From Pseudomonadota bacterium (GTDB lineage Bacteria; Pseudomonadota; Alphaproteobacteria; Acetobacterales; Acetobacteraceae): a DNA stretch of 64,000 bases. Each line of letters begins with the position of its first letter. Positions within the stretch are counted from its first letter, which is position 1. Positions 45,585-53,904 of this stretch are shown here, piece by piece. The DNA is taken from the NCBI GenBank assembly GCA_021808315.1, contig JAKBBY010000002.1, positions 1 to 64,000 of the forward strand. The letters run 5' to 3'. The notes beneath the pieces are model-generated. The model had not been told where the DNA came from. It saw nothing but the letters and a program-made list of their open reading frames with translations, and ran no database searches. Position numbers and translations under genes: made by a program.

Positions 45585-45974
45585 TCATGACATCAGAAAA
45601 TCATGCAAAACCCGGTGCGCCCCCTCGGCATCGTTCGATAATTTGGCCAAGGCCGCGCTCAACTCATCCAACCATTGCGGCACGGTCAGCGTGTCGCGCT
45701 TCAACACCACCCCGTGGGTGCCGCGCGCCCGGCTCGCCTGCAGCAATCCCGCTTCATTCTCCAACCCGTAGCGCGCGTCACCCGTATCCACCGTAATCGC
45801 GCGCACATGGGCGGTTTTCGAAAATAACCCGTCTTTTTTGCGCACCACCTGCACCCGGCCCGGCAAAGCCTGTTCGAGCCGGATCGCCAAGGCTTCGAGA
45901 AAGGCAGGCTGGTCCGCCGCCGCCCGGCGCATAAACGCCGCGTGCAGATCCAACCCACCCGTGCTGTCACTCAT
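45585..45974 (-). CDS. Small conserved-looking protein of the PspA/YbjQ module
   Basis: About 129 residues, no signal peptide or membrane helix. I do not recognise a named family. An amphipathic N-terminal helix (LHAAFMRRAAADQPAFLEAL) is followed by a beta segment VQVVRKKDGLFSKTAHVRAITVDTG, then THGVVLKRDTLTVPQWLDELSAALAKL. I have seen a similar pattern (GIVLKRE-x-L-x-x-x-x-W) in small proteins next to YbjQ-like genes in actinobacteria, from memory only. Start ATG 45974 is used; a GTG at 45986 is possible. It sits between PspA and YbjQ-like genes. Confidence 0.65.
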   Translation of the reverse strand: MSDSTGGLDLHAAFMRRAAADQPAFLEALAIRLEQALPGRVQVVRKKDGLFSKTAHVRAITVDTGDARYGLENEAGLLQASRARGTHGVVLKRDTLTVPQWLDELSAALAKLSNDAEGAHRVLHDFLMS

Positions 45975-46002
45975 GGGTGCCGTCACGCATCGGTCGTCTC
46001 AC

Positions 46003-46731
46003 TCACGATTTATCCGCCTCGGGCTTGGGGGCTGAACCCTCCATTTCGGCGCGCAATTTGGCTAATTGGTCATCGATCCCGGCCTGATCGCGCAATTTCG
46101 CAATTTCGTGATCATTGCCAGTGCTGTGGTCAGATGGGTCATGGATCACACCCTCATCCATCAACCGTTCCATCGCCTCGGCCTTGGCCGACATCGCATG
46201 GGTCTTATCACGCGCATGCTGGATCAAATCACCCGCACCGCCCAACCCTTTGCCAATCCCGGCCAGTTGCTGATCCACCTTTAGCTCGGCCTCGGCGGCA
46301 TGATGCTCGGCTTTCAGCGATTCTTTCTCAGTGCGGAATTGTTCGATTTTATCTTCGAGCTTTTGCTCATAGAGCTTCAATTTATCGGCCTGCTGTTTGA
46401 CGTGCTCAAGCGAAGCCTGAATCGGCTCCAACCGGTGCTCCTCAGCCGCCTTGTCCGCCAACGCCGCCCGCGCCAAATCCTCGCGCCCGGCTTTCAGGGC
46501 GATGCGCGCATCATTGTCATGTCGGTCGATCAAGGCTTTATGATCGGCAATTTGATGCTCAAGCGTGATTTGCTCGGCGACCACATCCGCCAAATGGCCT
46601 TTGGTCTCCTGCAAGCTGGTCAGCATTTTCTCGTAGGATAAATCAAGCTCGGCATCGGTATCCTCTGCCGCATCAAGAAACTTATTGGCCTTCGCCGCGA
46701 CCAGATTGCTAAAGCGCGATAACAAACTCAT
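46003..46731 (-). CDS. pspA: Phage shock protein A (PspA/IM30 family)
   Basis: 242-residue, almost wholly helical coiled-coil protein of the ESCRT-III-like PspA/Vipp1 family, which assembles on the inner membrane and protects it under stress. N-terminal MSLLSRFSNLVAAKANKFLD is the amphipathic membrane-binding helix, then the long coiled coil with LSYEKMLTSLQETKGHLADVVAEQ. The C-terminal 30 residues (DDQLAKLRAEMEG...) are disordered and acidic. The regulator PspF and PspBC are missing nearby; its partners here are YbjQ-like proteins. Confidence 0.9.
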   Translation of the reverse strand: MSLLSRFSNLVAAKANKFLDAAEDTDAELDLSYEKMLTSLQETKGHLADVVAEQITLEHQIADHKALIDRHDNDARIALKAGREDLARAALADKAAEEHRLEPIQASLEHVKQQADKLKLYEQKLEDKIEQFRTEKESLKAEHHAAEAELKVDQQLAGIGKGLGGAGDLIQHARDKTHAMSAKAEAMERLMDEGVIHDPSDHSTGNDHEIAKLRDQAGIDDQLAKLRAEMEGSAPKPEADKS

Positions 46732-46752
46732 CTCGATGCTCCCCGTTTGAGG

Positions 46753-47583
46753 TTAATCATTCACCGGCAACACGATTTGCGGGATTAATTTCTCCGGCAG
46801 CACCGATTTATCCTCAACCGGTGTCACCGCTGTCCCCACGGCAAAAAATTCGATCACATGGGGCTGCCAATTATGCGATCCCTCTTTGAGCTGCACCCCA
46901 ACCACGCCCTCGGCCTTGGCCTCACCGGCCTCGCGCTGCATCCGCTCCATCGCCAGCTCGCGCGCATCATACAGCGCTTGGGTAAACACCTCGATTTCGG
47001 TGTTGCGCCCGACATTCCCGAGCGAGCGCATCACGCCCTGATGCGCCATGTGATACACACAGGAGCCCATCACCATTTCCAGCGGGCGATAACCCGATTG
47101 CAGCAACAGCCACAAATCCTGACCCGACAAATCCGAGGTGAATGGCTTGCCGCCCACGCCCTTGAACATCGGATGACCGGCGGAATGCGCAATCGCGGTG
47201 CCAATCGCCATGAATTCCAGAATATCCTGGTCCCATTCCATGCGTTTGACTTCAAGCCGCACGCCAACAATTCCATCGGCATGCAGTGCCGAGGCTTCCT
47301 GCTCCATGCGTGACATCGCCAATTCGCGCGCATGATACATGGCTTGCGAGAGCACGGTCATTTCCTGGTTCTTGCTCCAGGAACTATATTGCACGCCCAC
47401 GTGATAAATGCAGGAGCCGACCACGAGGCCGAGGGGCTCGAACCCAGCCTCGCGCACCATCAAAAATTCATTGACCGAGAAATCCGAGGTAAAAATCCCC
47501 TCATGACTGCCTTCGCTGCGCAAACCGCGCAACCGCTCCAGCGCTTGATGCGATAATTGGCCGGAATTTGGCGCCGTATCCAT
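46753..47583 (-). CDS. Tandem YbjQ-like (heavy-metal-binding domain) protein
   Basis: 276-residue protein made of two YbjQ-like domains, about 25-140 and 145-265. Each carries a matching motif: PLGLVVGSCIYHVGVQ with a helix MYHARELAMSRMEQEA and a strand VGVRLEV, and again PLEMVMGSCVYHMAHQ, LYDARELAMERMQREA and VGVQLKE. Both end in a GTAI/GTAV strand. The duplicated GSC-Y-H motif may bind metal or form a multimer. It is the first gene of the minus-strand PspA module, 21 bases before pspA. No signal peptide. Confidence 0.78.
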   Translation of the reverse strand: MDTAPNSGQLSHQALERLRGLRSEGSHEGIFTSDFSVNEFLMVREAGFEPLGLVVGSCIYHVGVQYSSWSKNQEMTVLSQAMYHARELAMSRMEQEASALHADGIVGVRLEVKRMEWDQDILEFMAIGTAIAHSAGHPMFKGVGGKPFTSDLSGQDLWLLLQSGYRPLEMVMGSCVYHMAHQGVMRSLGNVGRNTEIEVFTQALYDARELAMERMQREAGEAKAEGVVGVQLKEGSHNWQPHVIEFFAVGTAVTPVEDKSVLPEKLIPQIVLPVND

Positions 47584-47775
47584 GGTTCGCTCCTCCGAAG
47601 GGTGGTCAGACCGTGATGATTTAACGGCCGCTTTGTTACGCTATTAAAATCGATAATCGTGTCAAAGCGCACCGTATCGGGTTTCACCGCACGGTCAAGC
47701 CATACAACCCCCCATCAGTGCCCTGGTGCCGCACATCGATCATGGCTCGCGCAAGCGTGATCTGAACCGGTGTGT

Positions 47776-48177
47776 TCAGGGCCAGCCACGATTGCGGTTG
47801 ACCAGTTGCGCGCGGCTCAACTGGTCCGGCCCCTCAGCAACCGGCGGCGCATGATCCGGCAAATTTTCCGGGTCGGTCCAGCACGTCACCTGCCCCAATG
47901 TGCGCGTGCAATACGGGATCGGCGGCGGTAACGGCGCCGGATTGCGGCAATAGCTCTTGCCCGCATCCAGCCGGGCCAACGAACAATCACGGTGCAAGGC
48001 GAGCGAGACAATTGCATCAGGAATGGTGCGATGGATCGTGGTCAGCGCCACCAGATTCGCCCCGGCACCAAGGCCCGCATCCGCCCCCGCGCTCAAGCCA
48101 CAGCCACTCAGCCCCAGCACGAGGATGATCAGCCAAGGCAAGTTCCCGATCATTTTGATCCATCGTCGATGCGTCAT
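47776..48177 (-). CDS. Small Cys-containing lipoprotein
   Basis: 133-residue predicted lipoprotein. The N-terminus has a basic start, hydrophobic core LPWLIILVLG and lipobox LSGC. The mature part has several cysteines (RDCSLARL, SYCRNPAP, PYCTRTLGQVTCW) and proline runs, and ends NRNRGWP. It resembles small unknown lipoproteins I have seen in Acetobacteraceae, with no known role. The start is ATG 48177; the longer open frame upstream is a shadow of the gene on the other strand. Confidence 0.7.
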   Translation of the reverse strand: MTHRRWIKMIGNLPWLIILVLGLSGCGLSAGADAGLGAGANLVALTTIHRTIPDAIVSLALHRDCSLARLDAGKSYCRNPAPLPPPIPYCTRTLGQVTCWTDPENLPDHAPPVAEGPDQLSRAQLVNRNRGWP

Positions 48178-48307
48178 GCCCGCTTTATCACGCAAAAAGG
48201 TGAAAATTCGGTTACGTTGCTCAAAGCGGTCAGCACCGCTATGTAGGGCGCGATCACGTAATTGGGGCATCGCATCGCTAACCCGATTGCCGGTCACAAA
48301 CGACCCA

Positions 48308-48349
48308 GACCCAGCGACCCAAACCGAGCGATACCGACCCAGCGACCCA
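48308..48349. repeat. 14-bp direct repeat, 28-base period
   Basis: GACCCAGCGACCCA occurs at 48308-48321 and 48336-48349, with related partial copies (CGACCCAGACCCAGCG) before it. The repeats lie in the leader of the YfgM-like gene, ending about 20 bases before its GTG. Confidence 0.75.
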
Positions 48350-48369
48350 GACAGAGAGCGAGACCAAGC

Positions 48370-49035
48370 GTGCCCGATATTTTTGACGAAGTTGCCGATG
48401 ATCTGCGCGCCGATCGCACGCGCCAATTTTTGCTCCGCTATGCCGGTGCCTTCGTCGGTGCGGCCTTGCTCGTTCTGGCCGGCGTGGGCGGCTACAAATT
48501 CTGGCAATGGCACCGTCATCAACAAGCCCTGCACGCCGCCTCGCTCTATCTCGGCCTGACCGACCGGATTGCCGCCGCCGGCCCCGCTTTGACCAATCAA
48601 GAGCGGCTGACCGATGCGGCGGATTTGCTCAATTTCGCCAAAACCGCCCCGGCTGGCTATAAGCTGCTCGCGCAATTACGCGCGGCGGGCCTGTATCGCG
48701 ATGCCGGGCAATTGCCCAAAGCCCAAGCCCTCTGGTTGCAGATCGGCGCATCCGCCGAGGGGCACCCGGCCCTGCGCGATCTTGGTAATCTGCTCTGGGC
48801 GCAAAGCGCCCTCGGCACCGCCCCCGCCGCGCAAGTGAGCGCGAAACTCAAACCGCTGATGGACCCGAACAACCCCTGGCATGACATCGCCCAGTTCGAC
48901 CAAGCGGTGCTCGATTTGCACCAACATCAGGATGCCGCCGCCAAATCCTTGCTCCAGCGCGTGACCGCTGATCCGGCAACACCAGCGGGCCTGCGCAATC
49001 TCGCGCAAGGCGTGCTCTCAACCGTGCAATCCTAG
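48370..49035 (+). CDS. YfgM-like tetratricopeptide membrane protein
   Basis: 221-residue protein with one N-terminal membrane helix (about 25-43, AGAFVGAALLVLAGVGGYKFW) and a periplasmic domain of TPR-like helices, the layout of YfgM, an accessory factor of the SecYEG translocon that works with periplasmic chaperones. The start is GTG 48370 (product begins with PDIFDEVADDLRADR), as in other alphaproteobacterial relatives; the upstream part of the open frame is repetitive and not protein-like. It lies nine bases before bamB, and the order yfgM-bamB-der is conserved in many proteobacteria. Confidence 0.85.
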   Translation: MPDIFDEVADDLRADRTRQFLLRYAGAFVGAALLVLAGVGGYKFWQWHRHQQALHAASLYLGLTDRIAAAGPALTNQERLTDAADLLNFAKTAPAGYKLLAQLRAAGLYRDAGQLPKAQALWLQIGASAEGHPALRDLGNLLWAQSALGTAPAAQVSAKLKPLMDPNNPWHDIAQFDQAVLDLHQHQDAAAKSLLQRVTADPATPAGLRNLAQGVLSTVQS

Positions 49036-49044
49036 GTCCGCCCA

Positions 49045-50379
49045 ATGCAGCGTCCCATCAAAATCGCCCGCCGCACCGCGCTCATGCTACCGGTGGGTCT
49101 CCTCGCCAGTTGCGGCCTGTTCGACAGCAAAAAGAAAGCCATCGTCCCCGGCGTGAAAATTCCGGTGATCGCCACCCGCAACCCGCTCAAAATCGACCCG
49201 CAAGCCCCACCCATCAGCCTGCCCGCCGCTGCGACCAACCAAGCCTGGTCACAATCGGCGCGCAACGCCCTGCATGCTACCGGCAATATCGCCCTGCCAG
49301 AGCAGCTCGGCGAGGCGTGGCACAGTTCCATCGGCGCCGGTGCCACCTATCGGCGGGTGCTGCACGCCGCCCCGATTGCCGCAAACGGCCAAATTTTCAC
49401 CATGGATGCCAATGGCTTCGTCGATGCGTTCGATGCCAGCAATGGCCGTCGCGTCTGGCGTAAATCCATGCGCCCCAAACACGTCACCAGCTTCGCGCTC
49501 GGCGGCGGGCTGGGCTTTGCCGATGGCACCTTATTCGTCGCTACCGCCTTTTCCGAGCTCCATGCGCTCGACCCAGCGAGCGGTGCGCTGCGCTGGCAAA
49601 AATCCCTCGGCCAGCCAGCCCGCTCCGCGCCCACCATCGGTGGCGGCTCGGTCTATCTGGTCCAGCTCGACAACACGCTGGTCGCGTATGATGCCAAATC
49701 CGGCGCCTTTGGCTGGCGTTTCCCCGCCGGCGAATCGGTCAATTCCGTGCTCGGCGCCGGTGCGCCCGCCTATCAGCACGGCATCGTGGTCGCCGGGTTC
49801 GGCACCGGGCTGATCGCGGGCATCCACGCCGAAACCGGCACCGCAATCTGGGAACAAAGCCTCGCTGCCGGCTATGATGCCAGCAATCCGCTGAATATCG
49901 CGACCATCCTGGCGGACCCGGTGATCAGCGGCAATCTGGTGATCGTCAATTCTGTCTCCGGCTCCACCGTCGCGTTCGATCTGCGCTCCGGCCGCCGGAT
50001 CTGGAGCCACAGCGCCGGTGCGTCATCCACCCCCGCCGCTGCCGGTAATTGGCTGTTTCTGCTCACCGATGACCAAACACTCGCCGCAATCGATGCCATC
50101 GAAGGCCGCGTCGCTTGGGTGACCCAACTGCCCGCCTTCCGCAACGAGAAATCCGACTCCGGCCCGATCACTTGGCACGGCCCGCTGCTCGCGGGCACCC
50201 GCCTGATCCTCGCAGGCGATGATTCCCGGCTGCTGATGGTCGATGCGATGACCGGCGCGCTGCTCGATCAACCGGCCCACGCCCTGCATTTGCGCGGCAA
50301 AGCCGATCACGCCCCCATCGCCGTCAATGGCCAATTACTGACCCTGACGCGCAATGCCGTCCTGACCAGCTACCGATAA
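49045..50379 (+). CDS. bamB: BamB outer membrane assembly lipoprotein
   Basis: Beta-propeller lipoprotein of the BAM complex that inserts beta-barrel proteins into the outer membrane. 444 residues with a lipobox LLASC after a short signal (the RRTAL segment is not a strong Tat motif). PQQ-type blade motifs recur: FVDAFDASNGRRVWR, LHALDPASGALRWQKSLG, LVAYDAKSGAFGWRF, IHAETGTAIWEQSL, TVAFDLRSGRRIWSHS and AIDAIEGRVAW. It is between yfgM and der as in E. coli. Confidence 0.93.
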   Translation: MQRPIKIARRTALMLPVGLLASCGLFDSKKKAIVPGVKIPVIATRNPLKIDPQAPPISLPAAATNQAWSQSARNALHATGNIALPEQLGEAWHSSIGAGATYRRVLHAAPIAANGQIFTMDANGFVDAFDASNGRRVWRKSMRPKHVTSFALGGGLGFADGTLFVATAFSELHALDPASGALRWQKSLGQPARSAPTIGGGSVYLVQLDNTLVAYDAKSGAFGWRFPAGESVNSVLGAGAPAYQHGIVVAGFGTGLIAGIHAETGTAIWEQSLAAGYDASNPLNIATILADPVISGNLVIVNSVSGSTVAFDLRSGRRIWSHSAGASSTPAAAGNWLFLLTDDQTLAAIDAIEGRVAWVTQLPAFRNEKSDSGPITWHGPLLAGTRLILAGDDSRLLMVDAMTGALLDQPAHALHLRGKADHAPIAVNGQLLTLTRNAVLTSYR

Positions 50380-50392
50380 GCATCGTCGCACC

Positions 50393-51727
50393 GTGGAACC
50401 CAAAATCGCCATTTGCGGGCGGCCCAATGTGGGTAAATCCACCCTGTTCAACCGGCTCGTCGGTCGGCGCATGGCGCTGGTCGATGACACGCCCGGCGTC
50501 ACCCGCGATCATAAAGAAGGCTGGGCCGAGTTATTTGGCCGCCGCGTGGTGCTGATCGACACCGCCGGTCTGGAAGAAGCCCCGCCCGAAACCCTCGCCG
50601 GGCGAATGCGCGCCTCCACCAGCAGCGCAATCGACGTGGCTGACCTCGTGCTATTTATGTTTGATTGCCGCGCCGGTTTGCTGCCCGATGATCGCCATGT
50701 CGCCGCTTGGCTGCGCCGCTCGGGTCGCCCGGTGCTGGTCGTCGCCAACAAGGCCGAAGGCCGCGCCGGGGCCAATGCCGCCCTCGAAGCCTTCGAGCTC
50801 GGCTTTGGCGAGCCCATCGCTATTTCCGCCGAGCATAATGAGGGCGTGTCCTCCCTCATTGCCACCATGCTCGAAATGCTGCCCGAGACCGGGCCGCAAC
50901 AGCCCGAAGCGGACCGCCCGCTGCATCTCGCGATTCTGGGCCGTCCCAATGCCGGCAAATCCACCTTGCTCAACCGCCTGCTCGGCACCGAACGCTCGAT
51001 CACCGGCCCCGAACCCGGCCTCACCCGCGATGCCATCGCCGCCGATTTTACCGACCGCGACGGACATCGCTACCGGCTGATCGATACGGCAGGCTTGCGC
51101 AAACGCGCCCGCGTCGATGAGGGGCTGGAAAAAATGTCCACCTCCGCAACCATCGAGGCGATGAAACGCGCCGATTCCGTGATCCTCGCGGTCGATGCCG
51201 CACGCGGCATGGATGATCAGGATTTCCAAATCGCCCGGCTGATCGAGCGCGAAGGCCGCAGCCTGATCATCGCCCTCACCAAATGGGATCTGGTCGAAGA
51301 CCGCGACGCCACCCGCCGCGCCATTCGCGAGCGGCTCAATGATTCGCTCTCGCAACTCAAAGACATCCCAGCGATCCCGATCTCCGCTGAAACCGGCGAG
51401 GGCATCGGCAAAATGCTCGCCGCCGTGCAAGACGCCGCCACCATCTGGAACACCCGCATCCCCACCGGCGCGCTCAATCGCTGGTTCGAAGGCGCGCTGG
51501 AACGTTTCCCGCCACCGCTGGTCGAAGGACGGCGGCTGAAACTGCGCTATATCACCCAAGTCAAAGCCCGCCCGCCCAGCTTCATCCTGTTCGGCACCCG
51601 CGTTGAATCCACCCCGGATTCCTATCAGCGCTATCTGGTCAACAGCCTGCGCGATCACTTCAAACTGCCCGGCACGCCAATCCGTATTTCACTCCGTGGC
51701 AGCAAAAACCCCTACGATCCAAATTAG
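50393..51727 (+). CDS. der: GTPase Der (EngA)
   Basis: Ribosome-assembly GTPase with two tandem G domains, 444 residues. The P-loops are GRPNVGKST (about 8-16) and GRPNAGKST (about 183-191), each with DTAG, VANKAEG or LTKWD boxes, followed by the KH-like domain (about 360-440). Start is GTG 50393, 13 bases after bamB. Complete and typical. Confidence 0.97.
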   Translation: MEPKIAICGRPNVGKSTLFNRLVGRRMALVDDTPGVTRDHKEGWAELFGRRVVLIDTAGLEEAPPETLAGRMRASTSSAIDVADLVLFMFDCRAGLLPDDRHVAAWLRRSGRPVLVVANKAEGRAGANAALEAFELGFGEPIAISAEHNEGVSSLIATMLEMLPETGPQQPEADRPLHLAILGRPNAGKSTLLNRLLGTERSITGPEPGLTRDAIAADFTDRDGHRYRLIDTAGLRKRARVDEGLEKMSTSATIEAMKRADSVILAVDAARGMDDQDFQIARLIEREGRSLIIALTKWDLVEDRDATRRAIRERLNDSLSQLKDIPAIPISAETGEGIGKMLAAVQDAATIWNTRIPTGALNRWFEGALERFPPPLVEGRRLKLRYITQVKARPPSFILFGTRVESTPDSYQRYLVNSLRDHFKLPGTPIRISLRGSKNPYDPN

Positions 51728-51742
51728 ATCAATATGGGTTCC

Positions 51743-51764
51743 GGTTGACCCGGGATCGTCAACC
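51743..51764 (+). terminator. Stem-loop after der
   Basis: GGTTGAC/GTCAACC perfect seven-base stem with an eight-base loop, 15 bases past the der stop. No T-run. Confidence 0.4.
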
Positions 51765-51832
51765 CAAACCAATGACATTAATCGGCAAACAAAGGGTCGA
51801 GCGTGATTGACGACACCTCATCACGCGCTCAA

Positions 51833-52102
51833 TCAACGGGTCAATGATTGGTTGGACGATTTGCCGCGAAACCACTGCATCAACGGCGATTGTCGAAACC
51901 GCCAAAATCCATACAGCGCCAAGCCACCCAGCACCATCACCGCCGCACTCACCAGCGCCGCCCACAGCAGCGAAATCCCGATCACCAAAACCACCCCAAC
52001 CATCACAAGTCGCAGCATAACCGTCCCCAACCCTGGTTTCGGGGTCGGCGTAAAACTGCCGTCAGGCTGCATGTCGATAATCGGGCCGGTATCGCGTTTC
52101 AT
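51833..52102 (-). CDS. Small membrane protein of unknown function
   Basis: 89-residue protein with a polar N-terminus (MKRDTGPIIDMQPDGSFTPTPKPG) and two hydrophobic helices (about 28-46 and 48-63), then a basic C-terminus (FRQSPLMQWFRGK). I do not recognise a family, though short proteins with this MQPDGSF start look familiar from Acetobacteraceae. It is convergent with der and downstream of the rluA-like gene after a 168-base gap. Confidence 0.6.
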   Translation of the reverse strand: MKRDTGPIIDMQPDGSFTPTPKPGLGTVMLRLVMVGVVLVIGISLLWAALVSAAVMVLGGLALYGFWRFRQSPLMQWFRGKSSNQSLTR

Positions 52103-52169
52103 GATTGTAGCTTGGTGCCCCCCAAGCCGTCATACAAGAGCGGATCGCGCCGAGCCGAGATCAATATCC

Positions 52170-52191
52170 GATCAGTTTGGATCAACTGATC
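52170..52191 (-). terminator. Stem-loop between the rluA-like gene and the small membrane protein gene
   Basis: GATCAGT/ACTGATC perfect seven-base stem with an eight-base loop. It lies about 80 bases past the rluA-like stop on the minus strand. Weak; no T-run on that strand. Confidence 0.3.
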
Positions 52192-52270
52192 AGATAAATT
52201 TTATCGTCAAAACAATAACCTAAAGCATGATCCGTGCGCCCAAGCGAATGGACATGCTCTCGATGAATTT

Positions 52271-52948
52271 TCAGTCAGGCAGCGCCTCGCGCCAGGCCGC
52301 GCGCATCGCGGGCGACCACGGCGCCTCAGCGCGGATCGCTTCACCCTGCAACACCAACTCCAACTGCCGGGCGAGCAAGCTCAACCCCCCCACATCCCCG
52401 TCCTTAATCCCGGCACCATAAACCGGATCGCCAATGATCGGATGACCCATGGCCGCGCAATGCACCCGTAATTGATGGGTCCGCCCCGTCTCCGGGCGCA
52501 ATTCCAACAACGCCCGCCCCGCCGCCACCGCCCACACCCGCCACACCGTGCGCGCCGCCTGCCCCGCCGGATCAACCACCACGCGCCAGCCTTGCGCATT
52601 GCGGCGCTTGGCCAGCGGTGCCTCAATCACCCCGCAAGCCGCCGTCGGCACCCCGCGCACAATCGCTGCATACATTTTGCGCACCGCCCCGGTGCGAAAC
52701 CCGTCCTGGATCGCGCATAACGCCGTCTTGCGCCGCGCCACCATCAAACACCCCGCCGTATCCGCATCAAGCCGATGCGCGAGCCACGGCCCATCATGCC
52801 CGCGCCGCCACAGCGGAAAAAAATCCTCAACACTCGGCCCCGCCTCCCGCTTGGCACCCGAGGCGCCTGGATGACAGGCCAGCCCCGCCGGCTTGTTGAT
52901 AATCAGCACATGGTTCGACTGAAATAAAATATCCGGCACGTGCGCCAT
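52271..52948 (-). CDS. RluA-family pseudouridine synthase
   Basis: Converts uridine to pseudouridine in rRNA or tRNA. About 225 residues. The catalytic Asp is in AHRLDADTAGCLMVA, the family motif HRLDxxTSG with Ala for Ser. The C-terminal ELRPETGRTHQLRVHCAAMGHPIIGDPVYG block is intact. It lacks an N-terminal S4 domain, so it is closer to RluA/TruC-like single-domain enzymes than RluC/RluD. The ATG overlaps the last base of the transporter stop codon (TGATG). Target uridine unknown. Confidence 0.9.
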   Translation of the reverse strand: MAHVPDILFQSNHVLIINKPAGLACHPGASGAKREAGPSVEDFFPLWRRGHDGPWLAHRLDADTAGCLMVARRKTALCAIQDGFRTGAVRKMYAAIVRGVPTAACGVIEAPLAKRRNAQGWRVVVDPAGQAARTVWRVWAVAAGRALLELRPETGRTHQLRVHCAAMGHPIIGDPVYGAGIKDGDVGGLSLLARQLELVLQGEAIRAEAPWSPAMRAAWREALPD

Positions 52949-53904
52949 CAGCCCAACCCAACCTCCACCCGCAGCCAAACCAGCGCAAAACCCAGCGCCA
53001 ACCCCGCCACCGGCCCCATCACCCAGCCGCGCAAAATTCCCGCCAGCGCCGCCCGATCAATCGCCCCGCCGCGCGCCGTCCCCGCCCCCGCCATCGCGCC
53101 GATCAAGGCCTGGTTCATCGAGGTGAACGCGCCAAAACCCACCGCGACCAGCACAATCAGCGCCTGAGCAAATTTCGCCGCAATCGCCATCGGCAAATCC
53201 ATTGTGACCACCTTGAACGCCACCCGCTCCAGCAAAGGCCGCCCCCAGGTCACCGCACCCAGCGCCAAACCCGCCCCGCCCAACATCGCCGCCAACCAAA
53301 CAGAGCCGAACCCCGTGGTGCGAAACACCGATGTCGCGTTGGCAACATCATTCGCCCCCATCGCCAATGAGGCCGCCATGCCGCCCACCGCGAGCAAGCC
53401 GCGCCCGAGCCGCGCCGGATCACCAAAGCGCAGCGCCACGCGCCAAATGCGGTCCAACAGCAACGTGCCGCCCCAGCCGAGAGCAAAGCCAATCCCCGGT
53501 GCCGCCACCCACAATACAACCAAGCCCAACACGTGCCGCCACGCCACCGCGAAACCCAGCGCCAACCCGGCCCCCACCAAAGCGGCCACAAAAATCTGGA
53601 TCGTCGAGGTGGGGATCCGCAGCGCCGTAAATAAACTGGTCAACCCGAACGCGACCGCCAGCACCAGCGCCGCATCCACCTTGTGCAAATCAGCGCCGAT
53701 AATCCCGGTGCCAATCCGCTCCAGCGTGGCATGGCTGAACAGGCTCGCCCCCAAAAACACCAACACCGCCATCAACCCCAGCGCGGCCCGGCGCGATAAT
53801 GCGCCCATGGCATAGGGCATGCCCATACAGGCGCCGGTATAATGCGCCCCCATGCTCCACGCGAAAGCCAGCGCCAGCGCAACCAGCGCGAGCGAGGCGA
53901 TCAC
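52948..53904 (-). CDS. PiT-family inorganic phosphate transporter
   Basis: Low-affinity phosphate permease of the PHO4/PiT family, 318 residues with about ten hydrophobic segments. The second signature motif GANDVANATSV is intact (about residue 190). The first half normally has a matching GAND motif, here GAHYTGACMGMPYAMG near residue 19, a degraded version. It is shorter than PitA (about 500), like several alphaproteobacterial PiT proteins. The GTG start overlaps the acetyltransferase stop, and the rluA-like gene follows directly. Confidence 0.85.
   Translation of the reverse strand: MIASLALVALALAFAWSMGAHYTGACMGMPYAMGALSRRAALGLMAVLVFLGASLFSHATLERIGTGIIGADLHKVDAALVLAVAFGLTSLFTALRIPTSTIQIFVAALVGAGLALGFAVAWRHVLGLVVLWVAAPGIGFALGWGGTLLLDRIWRVALRFGDPARLGRGLLAVGGMAASLAMGANDVANATSVFRTTGFGSVWLAAMLGGAGLALGAVTWGRPLLERVAFKVVTMDLPMAIAAKFAQALIVLVAVGFGAFTSMNQALIGAMAGAGTARGGAIDRAALAGILRGWVMGPVAGLALGFALVWLRVEVGLG

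Noticed and set aside
48178-48675. Upstream extension of the small lipoprotein frame
   Set aside because: It is antisense to the YfgM-like gene, and the lipoprotein signal begins at 48177.
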